In this document: in pieces, positions 27,542-39,790 of the stretch
Layout of the letters: each line of letters begins with the position of its first letter
Position numbering within the stretch: position 1 is the first letter of the stretch
Origin: Pantoea ananatis LMG 2665
GTDB lineage: Bacteria > Pseudomonadota > Gammaproteobacteria > Enterobacterales > Enterobacteriaceae
Direction: 5' to 3'
DNA length: 64,000 nucleotides
Assembly: GCF_000710035.2 (NCBI RefSeq)
Contig: NZ_JMJJ01000004.1
Span: 806,001 to 870,000 of the forward strand
Program-made: the position numbers and the translations under genes
Notes under the pieces: generated by a model
Databases searched by the model: none
Told to the model about the DNA's origin: nothing
Seen by the model: only the letters and a program-made list of their open reading frames with translations

Positions 27542-27821
27542 TGCCAGATGGTTGTTGCGAATGCGAAGAAACAGTCGTATTCGTTAAGCGTAGTAGGATA
27601 GCAGCATGGCGAATACCACTTCTGACCTCTCTTATTGGAGCAACCGTATTGAACTCTACACCTTAAAGAATCCTTTCAGGATTTCTATAAATGCTTACTT
27701 ATAACTTGCTACGGTCGCTATCATTTCGGTGTTTCTCTTGGGAGGAGGTAGATCGTGTGGAGGAAGTTACTTACGCTTTTTCTTTATCATGCGTTTGTAA
27801 AATCAATTTAAGATACCATGA
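27542..27821 (+). other. Intergenic region with a possible very small gene
   Basis: No known gene. From 27740 an unusually strong ribosome binding site, GGGAGGAGG, stands six bases before a GTG at 27755. The frame from there is 18 codons (to a TAA at 27811) and encodes a basic, hydrophobic peptide, MWRKLLTLFLYHAFVKSI if GTG is read as Met. A terminator-like hairpin follows ten bases later. It could be a leader or toxic membrane peptide, or chance. Confidence 0.3.
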
Positions 27822-27847
27822 AAAATCCACGCAGTTGCGTGGATTTT
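27822..27847. terminator. Bidirectional terminator downstream of ychF
   Basis: Perfect 11-bp stem AAAATCCACGC/GCGTGGATTTT with loop AGTT, flanked by A on one side and T on the other, so it can work on both strands. It lies about 60 bases beyond the ychF stop. A second inverted repeat, TCATGAGAT (27865-27873)/ATCTCATGA (27882-27890), lies between the two. Confidence 0.8.
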
Positions 27848-27905
27848 AGAGGGTTTTGAGAGTTTCATGAGATTTTCTGACATCTCATGAGACAACCAAT
27901 TTTAT

Positions 27906-28997
27906 TTAGACGTTAAACAAGAAGTTCATCACGTCGCCATCCTTAACGATGTATTCTTTACCTTCTGAACGCATTTTTCCGGCTTCTTTCGCGCCTTGCT
28001 CGCCCTTATAGGCAATAAAGTCTTCGAACGCGATGGTCTGCGCACGGATAAAGCCCTTCTCGAAGTCGGTATGAATTTTACCGGCGGCCTGTGGCGCGGT
28101 GGCACCGACAGGGATAGTCCATGCGCGAACTTCTTTCACGCCAGCGGTGAAATAGGTTTGCAGGTTCAGCAGGGAGTAACCGGCGCGGATCACGCGGTTC
28201 AGGCCTGGCTCTTCAATGCCCAACTCGGCCATAAACTCATCACGATCTTCATCTTCCAGCTCGGCGATGTCGGACTCAACGGCGGCGCAGACGGGCACCA
28301 CAACAGAACCTTCTTTAGCCGCAATTTCGCGCACTTTATCCAGGTAGGGGTTGTTCTCAAAACCGTCTTCGTTGACGTTGGCGATGTACATGGTGGGCTT
28401 CAGCGTCAGGAAACTCAGGTAACGCAGGGCGGCCTTGTCTTCTTCCGTCAGATCCAGCGCGCGCAGCATGCCCGCATTTTCTAAATGCGGCAGGCATTTT
28501 TCCAGTGCGGCCTGTTCTGCTTTAGCGTCTTTATCGCCGCCTTTGGCTTTCTTCTGTACGCGCTGCAGAGCACGTTCACAGGTGTCCAGGTCCGCCAGCG
28601 CCAGCTCGGTGTTGATAGTTTCAATATCATCAGCCGGATCGACTTTGTTATTCACGTGAATGATATTGTCGTTCTCGAAGCAGCGCACCACGTGACCAAT
28701 CGCTTCGGTCTCACGGATGTTGGTCAGGAACTGGTTGCCCAGGCCTTCACCTTTGGAGGCGCCTTTCACCAGACCGGCGATATCAACGAATTCCATAGTT
28801 GTGGGCACTACGCGCTGCGGCTTAACGATCTCAGACAGCTGATCCAGACGCAGGTCTGGCATAGGGACGACGCCAGTATTGGGTTCAATCGTGCAGAAGG
28901 GGAAGTTAGCCGCTTCAATACCCGCTTTAGTCAGCGCGTTAAAAAGAGTGGATTTACCGACATTTGGCAGGCCCACGATACCGCATTTGAATCCCAT
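27906..28997 (-). CDS. ychF: Redox-regulated ATPase YchF (OLA1 family)
   Basis: A 363-residue P-loop ATPase of the Obg-related family that prefers [23 protein letters not shown] is the Walker A region, [20 protein letters not shown] is switch II, and NVNEDG stands in place of the GTPase NKxD motif, which explains the change of nucleotide. The C-terminus has the TGS domain ending [13 protein letters not shown]. In E. coli it binds ribosomes and affects stress responses. It follows pth on the same strand, as in E. coli. ATG with AAGGG upstream. Confidence 0.97.
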   Translation of the reverse strand: MGFKCGIVGLPNVGKSTLFNALTKAGIEAANFPFCTIEPNTGVVPMPDLRLDQLSEIVKPQRVVPTTMEFVDIAGLVKGASKGEGLGNQFLTNIRETEAIGHVVRCFENDNIIHVNNKVDPADDIETINTELALADLDTCERALQRVQKKAKGGDKDAKAEQAALEKCLPHLENAGMLRALDLTEEDKAALRYLSFLTLKPTMYIANVNEDGFENNPYLDKVREIAAKEGSVVVPVCAAVESDIAELEDEDRDEFMAELGIEEPGLNRVIRAGYSLLNLQTYFTAGVKEVRAWTIPVGATAPQAAGKIHTDFEKGFIRAQTIAFEDFIAYKGEQGAKEAGKMRSEGKEYIVKDGDVMNFLFNV

Positions 28998-29103
28998 GGT
29001 TTAGTACCCTTTATAGCTGTATGGGCAGAGCCATTAGCAGGCTCCGCCGGAAACGTAAGATAATTTTCGCGCATTATACACAGATTCGCGACAATCTGGG
29101 CGA

Positions 29104-29691
29104 TTAGACAGGTTTAAAGGCATGCAGGCGGTTCATCGCCTTGATGCGGTCTTCCTTTAGCCACAGTTCGGTGCAGCGCGCCGCCTCATCAATGGCATCA
29201 TCAATCAGTTTTTGCTCGCTGGCTGGGGGCTTGCCCAAAACAAAGCCGGTGACCTTATTGCGATCGCCGGGATGGCCGATGCCAATCCGCAGGCGGTGAA
29301 AGTTATTGTTGTTGCCGAGCTTGCTGATAATGTCTTTCAGGCCGTTATGCCCGCCATGTCCGCCGCCTTGTTTAAATTTGGCGATGCCAGGGGGAAGGTC
29401 CAGTTCATCATGGGCCACCAGGATCTCTTCCGGCGCGATGCGATAGAAGGTCGCCATGGCTGCCACGGCTTTGCCGCTGAGATTCATAAACGTGGTCGGC
29501 ACCAGCAAGCGCACGTCTTCACCGGCTAAAGCCAGTCGTGCCGTATAGCCATAAAATTTGGCTTCTTCTTTCAACGACTGATTGTGACGCTCAGCCAGCA
29601 AGTCCAGATACCAGGCACCCGCATTGTGGCGCGTGGCGGCATATTCCGCGCCGGGATTAGCCAGGCCCACAATCAGTTTTATGCTGCTCAC
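29104..29691 (-). CDS. pth: Peptidyl-tRNA hydrolase
   Basis: A 195-residue enzyme that recycles peptidyl-tRNAs. Catalytic residues are in [22 protein letters not shown] (Asn and His) and HDELDLPPG (Asp), with the tRNA-binding [13 protein letters not shown] and RIGIGHPG loops. The start is taken as the GTG at 29691, with AGGA eight bases before it, because this gives the family N-terminus SSIKLIVG. A longer frame to 29718 is not conserved. It is followed by ychF at 106 bases, the usual pair. Confidence 0.97.
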   Translation of the reverse strand: MSSIKLIVGLANPGAEYAATRHNAGAWYLDLLAERHNQSLKEEAKFYGYTARLALAGEDVRLLVPTTFMNLSGKAVAAMATFYRIAPEEILVAHDELDLPPGIAKFKQGGGHGGHNGLKDIISKLGNNNNFHRLRIGIGHPGDRNKVTGFVLGKPPASEQKLIDDAIDEAARCTELWLKEDRIKAMNRLHAFKPV

Positions 29692-29853
29692 AAGGAATAT
29701 CCTGCTGTAATAACTCAAGGGCGATAGTTTACTGTGCCGCGACGCGGATCACAAAGACCGCGCAGGGGAAATTATTAGTGTCAGTGATTAATTATTTTTC
29801 ATCTAAATCAATAAACTGGAATAACGTATTGGTCACAAATCATCTGGCCTTTA

Positions 29854-29869
29854 TGTGAGTTAGTGCACA
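29854..29869 (+). promoter_or_regulatory. CRP-cAMP site in the ychH promoter
   Basis: TGTGA-N6-GCACA, one mismatch to the consensus TGTGA-N6-TCACA. A TACACT -10-like hexamer follows near 29890, so the site would be centred around -41, the class II position. The E. coli ychH gene is known to be CRP-dependent. Confidence 0.7.
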
Positions 29870-29951
29870 AATTAGCCTGAGGGCATTGCCTACACTACTA
29901 TCAGTTTAACATTGTGTGCGCTCATCCGACCGCGCATAAAGGAGGTGAAAG

Positions 29952-30230
29952 ATGAAACGTCATCACTCACGCATGGCAGGTAATGCCTTGATGGGAATTG
30001 GACTCGTGACCATGCTTCTCGGCATCGGTTTTTCGATTATCAACCAGCTGCCTTCGCTTGATTTACCACAGATGCTGGCTCAGGGCGCGATGTTTGGCAT
30101 TTTCTTTGGCGCACTGTTATGGCTGGTAGGCGCCTGTATTAGCGGTCGTGAAAAAGTAGAAGATCGCTATTACTGGGTGCGCCATTATGGCGATAAACGC
30201 TGTCGCCGCACCCATCATTCGTCACATTAG
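29952..30230 (+). CDS. ychH: Stress-induced membrane protein YchH
   Basis: A 92-residue inner-membrane protein with two hydrophobic helices (about 10-29 and 45-65) and a basic tail containing DRYYWVRHYGDKRCRR, the E. coli YchH signature. E. coli YchH is linked to stress resistance and biofilm; its mechanism is unknown. ATG with GGAGG upstream. The last nine bases overlap the 3' end of the convergent diguanylate cyclase gene. Confidence 0.93.
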   Translation: MKRHHSRMAGNALMGIGLVTMLLGIGFSIINQLPSLDLPQMLAQGAMFGIFFGALLWLVGACISGREKVEDRYYWVRHYGDKRCRRTHHSSH

Positions 30231-31376
30231 ATTTTCTGACATAACCAGGTAAGGTTCTGTCCGATTTCTGCCCTTGGCTTTGGCGCGATAGAGTGCTTTA
30301 TCCGCCAGAGCCATTAGTTGACCAAAATCTATTTCGCCGTTATCTGCAGTCGCAAAACCGATACTCACTGAATAGGCGATCTGGCCGGGACGCGAATGCT
30401 GAACGGTCTGGCGTACCTGTTCGCACCACACTCGGGCTTGCTCAAAGCTGAGCGGCAGCAGCGCTGCAAACTCCTCACCGCCCAGTCTTGCAAAGCGGCC
30501 ATCCTGTGGCAGCGTTCCCGAAACCCTGTTACAAAAATCAATTAACACCCGATCCCCTTGCTGGTGCCCGTAGCGGTCATTGATCCCTTTAAAATGATCA
30601 AGGTCGAATAACACCACCGTCAGCGCTTTGTTTTGCTTCAGGCAAAACCGGATCACAGCGTCCGCCCCGGAAAACAGTGCACGACGATTCCAGATATTGG
30701 TTAGCGGGTCATGAAGCGAGGCGTCCTTAAGTGCATTACGGGTGCGTTCATTCACCATAGCTAATATGGTGACGGTGAAGCCAATCACGAAAAGCATGGA
30801 TTCCAGAATCACGTAGATCGAAAAGTCAGAACCGCTGATCGCCCCCTGTATACCAACAGGACGGGTGTTATCCAGAAATAACCGGGCGACGTGAAAAAGC
30901 AGGTGAGTCCAGAGCAATAATTGTGCGGGCCAAAAGGTGGTATTCATATCACGGCGTGCCAGCCAGAGCAGATAAATGAGTGCGGCGGTATAGGCGATGC
31001 AAAGCAGGCAGAGCACCAAAACACGCAGTGATAAGCTGTAATAAAAGGTCGGAAACAGGCAGAGCAGAGACCACAGTGCCGCCCCTGCTAAGCCGGTCAT
31101 GCCTGGGGATTTACCACAGAATGTGCGAAAAGCGCTAAATAACCCCCCGTAGGCCAGCATCACTAATACGTTGCTTACGGCTATCGGTAAGAACTGATCG
31201 CCCTTGCTGCGCAAGCTGCTGAGAAAAAAGGCAACAAGCGTGAGCACGATGGCGACACAGACATAGCCCAGAATGCGGTCATAGTGAGATCCGACCCAGG
31301 CAAAGATCATAATCAGGCTCATAAACCCCAGTACGTAGAGTTCGCAAATAAATAACGTAAAGACGTCGAGGTTCAT
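30222..31376 (-). CDS. Membrane diguanylate cyclase (GGDEF)
   Basis: A 384-residue protein with about six hydrophobic helices in the first 200 residues (an uncharacterised membrane sensor) and a C-terminal GGDEF domain: DPLTNIWNRRAL, VVLFDLDHFKGINDRYGH, RLGGEEFAALL and the final MALADKALYRAKAKGRN. The GGEEF version is catalytically competent, so it should make cyclic di-GMP. The usual inhibitory RxxD five residues before GGEEF reads LPQD, lacking the Arg, so feedback inhibition is probably weakened. The ATG at 31376 avoids a non-hydrophobic 14-residue extension. It sits between ychH and prs, where E. coli has no such gene. Confidence 0.9.
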   Translation of the reverse strand: MNLDVFTLFICELYVLGFMSLIMIFAWVGSHYDRILGYVCVAIVLTLVAFFLSSLRSKGDQFLPIAVSNVLVMLAYGGLFSAFRTFCGKSPGMTGLAGAALWSLLCLFPTFYYSLSLRVLVLCLLCIAYTAALIYLLWLARRDMNTTFWPAQLLLWTHLLFHVARLFLDNTRPVGIQGAISGSDFSIYVILESMLFVIGFTVTILAMVNERTRNALKDASLHDPLTNIWNRRALFSGADAVIRFCLKQNKALTVVLFDLDHFKGINDRYGHQQGDRVLIDFCNRVSGTLPQDGRFARLGGEEFAALLPLSFEQARVWCEQVRQTVQHSRPGQIAYSVSIGFATADNGEIDFGQLMALADKALYRAKAKGRNRTEPYLVMSENLM

Positions 31377-31561
31377 AGTGGGCGGCGATCGCAATAAAAA
31401 GTGCGGGCAAATTACCACTCAACTCAAAAAGGCAAAAGGCCAGATAACATAATTTCAGCGAAAGAGTTTTTCGTAGTGATCGTGACAATAACTGAGGTCA
31501 CTCATAATGAAAATTTCTGAAAACCAAGCAGCTTTGTCGGAGGGAATAAACAGGAGACAAA

Positions 31562-31588
31562 AGAAAAGGCCGGGCATAATGCCCGGCC
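31562..31588 (-). terminator. Rho-independent terminator of prs
   Basis: On the minus strand, stem GGCCGGGC/GCCCGGCC with a five-base loop followed by CTTTTCTT. It starts nine bases after the prs stop. Confidence 0.93.
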
Positions 31589-31596
31589 TGCGAAGA

Positions 31597-32617
<1,021 letters not shown>

Positions 32618-32680
32618 CACACGGGTATGTGAGTGCGAAACGTGCTGTGTCTGGAACAGGGTGACACAGTCACGCTATCG

Positions 32681-33538
32681 CTAATCGCCTTGCAGAGTAC
32701 GCTGTAACGGCGAGACGTTAAGGCCTCGAGCTACAAAACCGCGCACCCATGGTGGGGCAAGTTCCAGCACCTGGCGAGCAGCATGCTCGGTGTCAAATTC
32801 AGCAAACACACAAGCACCTGTCCCCGTCAGGCGCGACGGCGCGTATTCTAGCAGCCATGAAACAAGCTCATCAACCTCACGAAAACGTTTTCTTACTACT
32901 GATTCGCAATCGTTGACGAACGGAGCCTGTAAAAGTGCTGATAAACTGCGCACGGGCGTGTCACGGGTAAGCGCCGGATCGTTGAAGACCACCGGCGTGG
33001 CCACGCTGACGCCTGGATGAGCAACAAGATACCATTTTTCTGCAGGCGATGCTGGAGAAAGCACCTCACCGACGCCTTCGGCAAAGGCGGCATAGCCTTT
33101 AACAAAAACCGGGACGTCGGCGCCCAGTTTCACGCCCAGCTCCGCCAGCGCCTCAGGGGAAAAGCCGGTCTGCCACAGGTGGTTTAGCGCAACCAGCACG
33201 GTTGCGGCATTCGACGAGCCGCCGCCCAGCCCGCCGCCCATGGGCAAACGCTTTTCAATGGCAATGCGCGCACCGGCCCTGGCAGGCAGGCTGCCGTTTT
33301 CACGCGCCGCCGACTTGAGGCTCTCTGCCGCCCGGACAATCAGGTTTTGCGCATCCGGCACGCCAGGCACCGGCGTTAACAGCCTGATCTCATCGCTCGT
33401 GTCGGGCGTGATTGTCAGGCTGTCGCCATAATCAAGAAACTGAAACAGGGTTTGCAGATTATGGTAACCATCAGGCCGACGACCGGTGATGTACAAAAAC
33501 AGATTCAGTTTTGCCGGAGCAGGCCAGGTGGTCATCAT
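32681..33538 (-). CDS. ispE: 4-diphosphocytidyl-2-C-methyl-D-erythritol kinase
   Basis: A 285-residue GHMP kinase of the MEP isoprenoid pathway. [18 protein letters not shown] is the N-terminal motif with the catalytic lysine region, and [17 protein letters not shown] is the ATP-binding glycine loop; [12 protein letters not shown] is the C-terminal GHMP motif. The ATG overlaps the lolB stop by four bases (ATGA), showing coupled translation in the lolB-ispE-prs operon. A second ATG follows directly. Confidence 0.97.
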   Translation of the reverse strand: MMTTWPAPAKLNLFLYITGRRPDGYHNLQTLFQFLDYGDSLTITPDTSDEIRLLTPVPGVPDAQNLIVRAAESLKSAARENGSLPARAGARIAIEKRLPMGGGLGGGSSNAATVLVALNHLWQTGFSPEALAELGVKLGADVPVFVKGYAAFAEGVGEVLSPASPAEKWYLVAHPGVSVATPVVFNDPALTRDTPVRSLSALLQAPFVNDCESVVRKRFREVDELVSWLLEYAPSRLTGTGACVFAEFDTEHAARQVLELAPPWVRGFVARGLNVSPLQRTLQGD

Positions 33539-34158
33539 TTCAGCGTCCAGTTATCCATACGTAATTTAATACGCTGATCGCCTTCTTTTAACTCCAGGCT
33601 GGCCGGAAGCGGTGGATTGACCTTGTTGTCATAGTCAGCAATGGTCACCTGCCAGGTCTGGCCGTCATGCTTGTAGGTCAGGCTGCTTAGCTGGTACTGA
33701 TCGTTGAGCTGGTAATCGGTCGCATCGCCCGGCAGGCCCATCATCCACTGGCGCAGGTTGGTCAGCGGGATATCCATGCCGGTCAGCTGCGAGATCATCT
33801 TCTGCGCATCGTTGCTGACATAACGTTTGCCTTTGTTGTCCACAATCTGCACCACTGAACCCTGAGCATCCAGCTGAAGCTCGGTGCTGCCTAACGGGTT
33901 GGTTAACAGCAGGCGATAGCGGTCGGCCGCGGTCTGCTGCCAGTTAAAGCGGGCATAGACTTTTTGTTTATCCGACAGATAGGCGAACGCGCCGCGCGTC
34001 TGATACTGGGTAACGTGGCTGACGGCTTGCTGATGCTGTTGCCACTGTGGCGCGGTGACGCTCGGGCCAGGACCTTGTGGTTTATTGATGCTACAGGCAG
34101 CCAGCAGAACACTGGCAAGGGGTAAAAGGCGCAACAGGTTGCGTGTAGAAGTCAGCAT
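33535..34158 (-). CDS. lolB: Outer-membrane lipoprotein receptor LolB
   Basis: A 207-residue lipoprotein that accepts lipoproteins from LolA at the outer membrane. The signal peptide ends with the lipobox LLAAC (Cys 22-23 region). The mature part has the LolB motifs [38 protein letters not shown] and the C-terminal [15 protein letters not shown]. Length equals E. coli. ATG at 34158 chosen over a TTG one codon upstream. Divergent from hemA. Confidence 0.97.
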   Translation of the reverse strand: MLTSTRNLLRLLPLASVLLAACSINKPQGPGPSVTAPQWQQHQQAVSHVTQYQTRGAFAYLSDKQKVYARFNWQQTAADRYRLLLTNPLGSTELQLDAQGSVVQIVDNKGKRYVSNDAQKMISQLTGMDIPLTNLRQWMMGLPGDATDYQLNDQYQLSSLTYKHDGQTWQVTIADYDNKVNPPLPASLELKEGDQRIKLRMDNWTLK

Positions 34159-34375
34159 CAAGTGGTCATCTCCTCGGACACATTTTTAATTGATAACAGG
34201 TAACGCTAACCATCCGCGTTTTAACCGTCAATGCTCTTATACGGCAAAAACGCTATGATCGGCTTAATCTTATTACAGTCATAGCCTTTGTATGGCTTTT
34301 CTTGATCTGCTGCATCTTGTAGAATGCGCTTCACAAAACCCTGACATTTATTGGGATAACCCAACCTAAAACGCT

Positions 34376-35632
34376 ATGACGCTGCTCGCACTCGGAATCA
34401 ATCACAAAACTGCACCCATTGCTCTGCGCGAACGCGTTGCGTTCGGGCCGGAGTCGCTGGAGCAGGCCTTAAACAGCCTGTTATCCCAGCCTATGGTGCA
34501 GAGCGGCGTCGTGCTCTCTACCTGTAACCGAACCGAGCTGTACCTCAGTGTAGAGCAACAGGTCGATCTTCAGGAACGTCTGGTGCGCTGGCTGTGTGAA
34601 TACCATCAGCTTGATGAAGCGGACGTGCGCAACAGCCTCTACTGGCATCAGGATAACGAGGCGGTTAGCCACCTCATGCGCGTGGCCAGCGGGCTGGACT
34701 CGTTGGTGTTGGGTGAACCCCAGATTCTGGGGCAGGTCAAAAAAGCCTTTGCCGACTCTCAGCGTGGTCATGCGCTGAGCAGCGAGCTGGAACGCATGTT
34801 CCAGAAAACCTTCTCGGTGGCCAAACGCGTTCGTACCGAAACCGATATTGGCGCCAATGCTGTTTCCGTGGCCTTTGCCGCCTGTACGCTGGCTCGTCAA
34901 ATCTTTGAGTCGCTGTCCACGGTGAACGTGCTGCTGGTGGGTGCGGGAGAAACCATCGAACTGGTGGCCCGTCATCTCAGCGAACATCAGGTGAAAAAGC
35001 TGATCATTGCGAACCGTACCCGTGAACGTGCGGAACTGCTGGCTAACGAAGTCGGTGCGGAAGTGATTAGCCTGGCCGATATTGATTCCCGTCTGGCCGA
35101 TGCCGACATCGTGATTACCTCCACCTCCAGCCCGCTGCCGATCATCGGTAAAGGCATGATGGAGCGCGCGTTAAAAGCGCGTCGTAATCAGCCGATGCTG
35201 CTGGTGGATATTGCGGTTCCCCGCGATGTGGAGCCGGAAGTGGGCAAATTAGCCAACGCCTATCTTTACAGCGTTGACGATCTGCAGGCCATCATTGAGC
35301 AAAACCTTGCCCAGCGCAAAGCCGCTGCGGTGCAGGCCGAAAGCATTGTGGTGCAGGAATGCAGCGATTTTATGGCCTGGCTGCGTTCGCAAGGCGCGGT
35401 TAACTCTATTCGTGAGTACCGCTCGCAGGCAGACGATATTCGCGCTGAGCTGGAAGGCCGTGCGCTCCAGGCGCTACAGCAGGGGGCAGATCCGCAGAAA
35501 GTCATGCAGGAACTGGCCCATAAGCTGACCAACCGTTTGATTCATGCTCCAACCAAATCTCTTCAGCAGGCCGCCCGCGACGGCGATAGCGAACGCCTGC
35601 AGATTTTACGCGACAGCCTGGGTCTCGATTAG
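34376..35632 (+). CDS. hemA: Glutamyl-tRNA reductase
   Basis: A 418-residue enzyme for the first step of tetrapyrrole synthesis by the C5 pathway, reducing Glu-tRNA to glutamate-1-semialdehyde. The nucleophile Cys is in [11 protein letters not shown]; the NADPH-binding region is [17 protein letters not shown]. The N-terminus ([15 protein letters not shown]) is that of E. coli. It begins the hemA-prfA-prmC operon and is divergent from lolB. Its supply of heme/siroheme precursors also serves the nitrite reductase encoded near the window end. Confidence 0.98.
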   Translation: MTLLALGINHKTAPIALRERVAFGPESLEQALNSLLSQPMVQSGVVLSTCNRTELYLSVEQQVDLQERLVRWLCEYHQLDEADVRNSLYWHQDNEAVSHLMRVASGLDSLVLGEPQILGQVKKAFADSQRGHALSSELERMFQKTFSVAKRVRTETDIGANAVSVAFAACTLARQIFESLSTVNVLLVGAGETIELVARHLSEHQVKKLIIANRTRERAELLANEVGAEVISLADIDSRLADADIVITSTSSPLPIIGKGMMERALKARRNQPMLLVDIAVPRDVEPEVGKLANAYLYSVDDLQAIIEQNLAQRKAAAVQAESIVVQECSDFMAWLRSQGAVNSIREYRSQADDIRAELEGRALQALQQGADPQKVMQELAHKLTNRLIHAPTKSLQQAARDGDSERLQILRDSLGLD

Positions 35633-35674
35633 GCACACTGCTGTCGTCATCTGTTACGGGAATCCCACAGTTAA

Positions 35675-36757
35675 ATGAAAACCTCTATTGTTGCTAAACT
35701 GGAAGCGCTGCAGGAGCGCCACGAAGAAGTGGAAGCGATGCTGGGCGATGCCGGCGTGATTGCCGATCAGGACCGCTTTCGTGCTTTGTCGCGTGAATAT
35801 GCTCAGTTGACCGATGTCACGCGCTGCTTCCGCGACTGGCAGCAGAACCAGGACGATATCGAAACCGCCAAAATGTTGCTCGACGATCCTGAGATGCGCG
35901 ATATGGCGCAGGAAGAGCTTCTGGAAGCACGGGAAAAAAGTGAGTTCCTGGAGCAACAGCTGCAGCTGTTACTGTTGCCGAAAGATCCGGACGATGAGCG
36001 CGACTGCTTTGTGGAAGTGCGGGCCGGCACCGGCGGCGACGAAGCGGCAATTTTTGCCGGCGATCTGTTCCGGATGTACAGCCGTTACGCCGAGTCACGT
36101 CGCTGGCGCGTCGAAATCGTCAGCGCCAACGAGGGAGAACATGGCGGCTACAAAGAAGTGATCGCCCGCGTGATGGGTGAAGGCGCCTACGGCCGCTTTA
36201 AATTCGAATCAGGCGGCCATCGCGTTCAGCGTGTGCCAGAAACCGAATCTCAGGGACGCATCCACACTTCCGCCTGTACGGTGGCGGTGATGCCGGAACT
36301 GCCGGAGGCCGAGCTGCCGGAGATCAACCCGTCTGATTTAAAAATTGATACGTTCCGCTCCTCAGGGGCCGGTGGCCAGCACGTCAACACCACCGACTCT
36401 GCGATTCGTATTACCCACCTGCCAACCGGTATTGTGGTGGAGTGCCAGGACGAACGTTCTCAGCACAAAAACAAAGCCAAAGCCCTGTCCGTACTGGGCG
36501 CGCGTATCCATGCGGCCGAAATGGCAAAACGCCACGAAGCTGAGGCCAGTACGCGCCGCAACCTGCTGGGCAGCGGCGACCGTTCTGACCGTATTCGGAC
36601 CTATAACTTCCCGCAGGGCCGCGTCACCGACCATCGTATCAACCTGACGATCTACCGTCTGGATGAAACCATGGAAGGCAAGCTGGACAGTCTGATTGAA
36701 CCTATTGTGCAGGAATATCAGGCTGACCAACTGGCCGCGCTGGCCGGTCAGGATTGA
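35675..36757 (+). CDS. prfA: Peptide chain release factor 1
   Basis: A 360-residue factor that reads UAA and UAG. It has the stop-codon tripeptide region [16 protein letters not shown] (PxT with Glu in the middle, where E. coli has PAT) and the peptidyl-hydrolase loop [17 protein letters not shown] with GGQ, whose Gln is methylated by the product of the next gene. The stop codon shares one base with the prmC ATG. Family length and order. Confidence 0.98.
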   Translation: MKTSIVAKLEALQERHEEVEAMLGDAGVIADQDRFRALSREYAQLTDVTRCFRDWQQNQDDIETAKMLLDDPEMRDMAQEELLEAREKSEFLEQQLQLLLLPKDPDDERDCFVEVRAGTGGDEAAIFAGDLFRMYSRYAESRRWRVEIVSANEGEHGGYKEVIARVMGEGAYGRFKFESGGHRVQRVPETESQGRIHTSACTVAVMPELPEAELPEINPSDLKIDTFRSSGAGGQHVNTTDSAIRITHLPTGIVVECQDERSQHKNKAKALSVLGARIHAAEMAKRHEAEASTRRNLLGSGDRSDRIRTYNFPQGRVTDHRINLTIYRLDETMEGKLDSLIEPIVQEYQADQLAALAGQD

Positions 36758-37599
36758 TGGATATCCGTCACTGGCTTAAACAGGCGGTCGCCACCTTGTG
36801 TGGGGGCGACAGTCCGAAACGAGACGCAGAGATTTTGCTGGGGTTTGTGACCGGCAAATCCCGCAGCTGGCTGGTGGCGTTTGATGAAACTCTCCTGACG
36901 GAAGCGCAGCTGCAACAGTTAGACGTGCTGCTGGCGCGTCGCGCCCGGGGCGAACCTGTTGCGCATCTGATCGGCGAGCGGGAGTTCTGGTCGCTGCCGC
37001 TGCAGGTGAACGACGCGACGCTGATCCCCCGTCCTGACACCGAAATGCTGGTGGAGCAGGCGCTGGCGCATCTGCCTGAGTCACCATCACGCGTCCTGGA
37101 TATGGGCACCGGAAGCGGGGCGATAGCCCTGGCGATTGCCAGCGAACGTCCGGATTGCGACGTCATCGGTGTCGATCGCATTCCTGCTGCGGTCGCGCTG
37201 GCTCAGCGCAACGCCGCGCATCTGGCCATACCTAACGCCACCTTCATACAAAGCCACTGGTTTACGCAGATTGCGCCAGCCAGATTCGACCTGATTGTCA
37301 GTAATCCGCCCTATATCGACGCGAACGATCGCCACCTTAACGAGGGCGATGTGCGTTTTGAGCCACGCAGTGCGCTGGTGGCGGAAGAGGCGGGCCTGGC
37401 GGATTTACGGCTGCTGATCGAGCAGGCGATAAACTGGTTACAGCCAGGCGGCTGGCTGCTGCTGGAGCATGGCTGGCAGCAGGACGAAGCCGTGCGCCAC
37501 TTGATGCAGCAGCATCATTACCTGTCGGTGGCGACGGCGAATGATTATGGCGGTAACCCCCGGGTCACGTTTGGGCAGGCAGCCCCGCACCCGGCCTGA
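36757..37599 (+). CDS. prmC: Release factor glutamine methyltransferase
   Basis: A 280-residue SAM-dependent enzyme that N5-methylates the GGQ glutamine of release factors. The SAM site is VLDMGTGSGAIALAIA and the glutamine-binding motif is IVSNPPYID. The ATG overlaps the prfA stop (TGATG). N-terminal helical bundle DIRHWLKQAVATL binds the release factor. Confidence 0.96.
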   Translation: MDIRHWLKQAVATLCGGDSPKRDAEILLGFVTGKSRSWLVAFDETLLTEAQLQQLDVLLARRARGEPVAHLIGEREFWSLPLQVNDATLIPRPDTEMLVEQALAHLPESPSRVLDMGTGSGAIALAIASERPDCDVIGVDRIPAAVALAQRNAAHLAIPNATFIQSHWFTQIAPARFDLIVSNPPYIDANDRHLNEGDVRFEPRSALVAEEAGLADLRLLIEQAINWLQPGGWLLLEHGWQQDEAVRHLMQQHHYLSVATANDYGGNPRVTFGQAAPHPA

Positions 37600-37640
37600 G
37601 CGCGCTATTGAAGAATACTCAAGAACAACATGGATGAACG

Positions 37641-38039
37641 ATGTTTGCTTACTATCCGCTAATCAAGAATCTGCACCTGCTGACCGTGGCAGTAACTATT
37701 TTGCTGTTTTTGCTGCGATTTTACTGGCAGCGCACAGGCTCTGCGATGCTGCAACGCCGCTGGATACGCATCCTGCCTCATGTCAATGACACGCTGTTGC
37801 TGCTGAGCGGTGCATCGCTGGTGATGATCACCCATTTCTATCCGTTTTCGCCTCAGGGAAGCTGGCTGACTGAGAAGCTGTTAGGCGTTATTATCTATAT
37901 TGCCCTTGGGTCGGTTGCGTTAAGCCGTCGCCCACGTTCTGACCGCACCCGCTGGATCGCCTTTATCGTGGCATTGATTGCGCTGGTGACGATCATTAAG
38001 CTGGCACTGAGTAAAATGCCGTTACTGGGGATAGTATGA
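37641..38039 (+). CDS. sirB2: SirB2 family membrane protein
   Basis: A 132-residue inner-membrane protein with four hydrophobic helices (YPLIKNLHLLTVAVTILLFLL, then three more), matching the SirB2/YchQ family. Function unknown. Its last bases overlap the start of sirB1 (ATGA). The gene order prmC-sirB2-sirB1-kdsA is conserved in enterobacteria. Confidence 0.93.
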   Translation: MFAYYPLIKNLHLLTVAVTILLFLLRFYWQRTGSAMLQRRWIRILPHVNDTLLLLSGASLVMITHFYPFSPQGSWLTEKLLGVIIYIALGSVALSRRPRSDRTRWIAFIVALIALVTIIKLALSKMPLLGIV

Positions 38040-38845
38040 GCTCCACCGAACAACTCGATTACAGTGAGACACCGCTGTGTGAGGCAGTGATTGGTGCCAC
38101 GATGGCCATCCGCACTGATTTCCCGGCGTTGTCAGTTGAAGAACAGTTAGCTGCGTTAGTGGCTGAAGCCCGTGACTACGTCAGTCATGAACAGGATGCC
38201 GATTTAAAGCTCGAAAAGCTGCTGGAACTGTTTTACAAGCAGTGGAAATTTGGCGGTGCCAGCGGCGTCTATAACCTGTCAGATGCGCTCTGGCTGGATA
38301 AAGTGTTGAAAACCCGTCAGGGCACGGCGGTGTCGCTGGGCGTGATCCTGCTGCATATCGCGGCTGAACTGGAATTACCCCTGATGCCGGTGATTTTCCC
38401 GACGCAGCTGATTCTGCGCGCCGACTGGCTCGACGGCGACAAGTGGCTGATTAATCCCTTTAACGGGGAAACCCTGGACACGCACACGCTGGAAGTGTGG
38501 CTGAAGGGCAATATCAGTCCGCTGGCGCGTCTGTATGATGACGATCTGGACGAAGCCAAAACCGAGAGCGTCATGCGCAAGATGCTGGATACGCTGAAAG
38601 CGGCCCTGATGGAAGAGAAGCAGATGGAGCTGGCCCTGAACGTCAGTCAGGTACTTCTGCGAATTGATCCGGACGATCCCTATGAAATTCGCGATCGTGG
38701 TTTAATTTACGCTCAGCTTGAGTGCGAACATATCGCGTTAAATGACTTAACCTACTTCGTTGAACAGTGTCCTGAAGACCCGGTCAGCGAGATGATCAAA
38801 GTTCAGATTCACGCAATCGAACAAAAACGCGTGACGCTGCATTAA
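38036..38845 (+). CDS. sirB1: SirB1 family protein (transglutaminase-like fold plus TPR)
   Basis: A 269-residue cytoplasmic protein. The first two thirds resemble a transglutaminase-like fold (YNLSDALWLDKVLKTRQGTA, INPFNGETL); the last third is a TPR-like helical region (ALNVSQVLLRIDPDDPYEIRDRG). Members of this family (YchA) have no proven function. It overlaps sirB2 by four bases and precedes kdsA by 25. Confidence 0.93.
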   Translation: MSSTEQLDYSETPLCEAVIGATMAIRTDFPALSVEEQLAALVAEARDYVSHEQDADLKLEKLLELFYKQWKFGGASGVYNLSDALWLDKVLKTRQGTAVSLGVILLHIAAELELPLMPVIFPTQLILRADWLDGDKWLINPFNGETLDTHTLEVWLKGNISPLARLYDDDLDEAKTESVMRKMLDTLKAALMEEKQMELALNVSQVLLRIDPDDPYEIRDRGLIYAQLECEHIALNDLTYFVEQCPEDPVSEMIKVQIHAIEQKRVTLH

Positions 38846-38861
38846 GCGTCACCCCAGATAA

Positions 38862-39725
<864 letters not shown>

Positions 39726-39744
39726 GCCAGCGGCTGCCGATAAG

Positions 39745-39774
39745 AAAAAAGAGCGAATAGTCGCTCTTTTTTTT
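39745..39774. terminator. Bidirectional terminator between kdsA and chaA
   Basis: Perfect 12-bp stem AAAAAAGAGCGA/TCGCTCTTTTTT with loop ATAG and T runs on both strands. It serves kdsA and the convergent chaA. Confidence 0.95.
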
Positions 39775-39790
39775 GTCTTGGATCAGCGGA

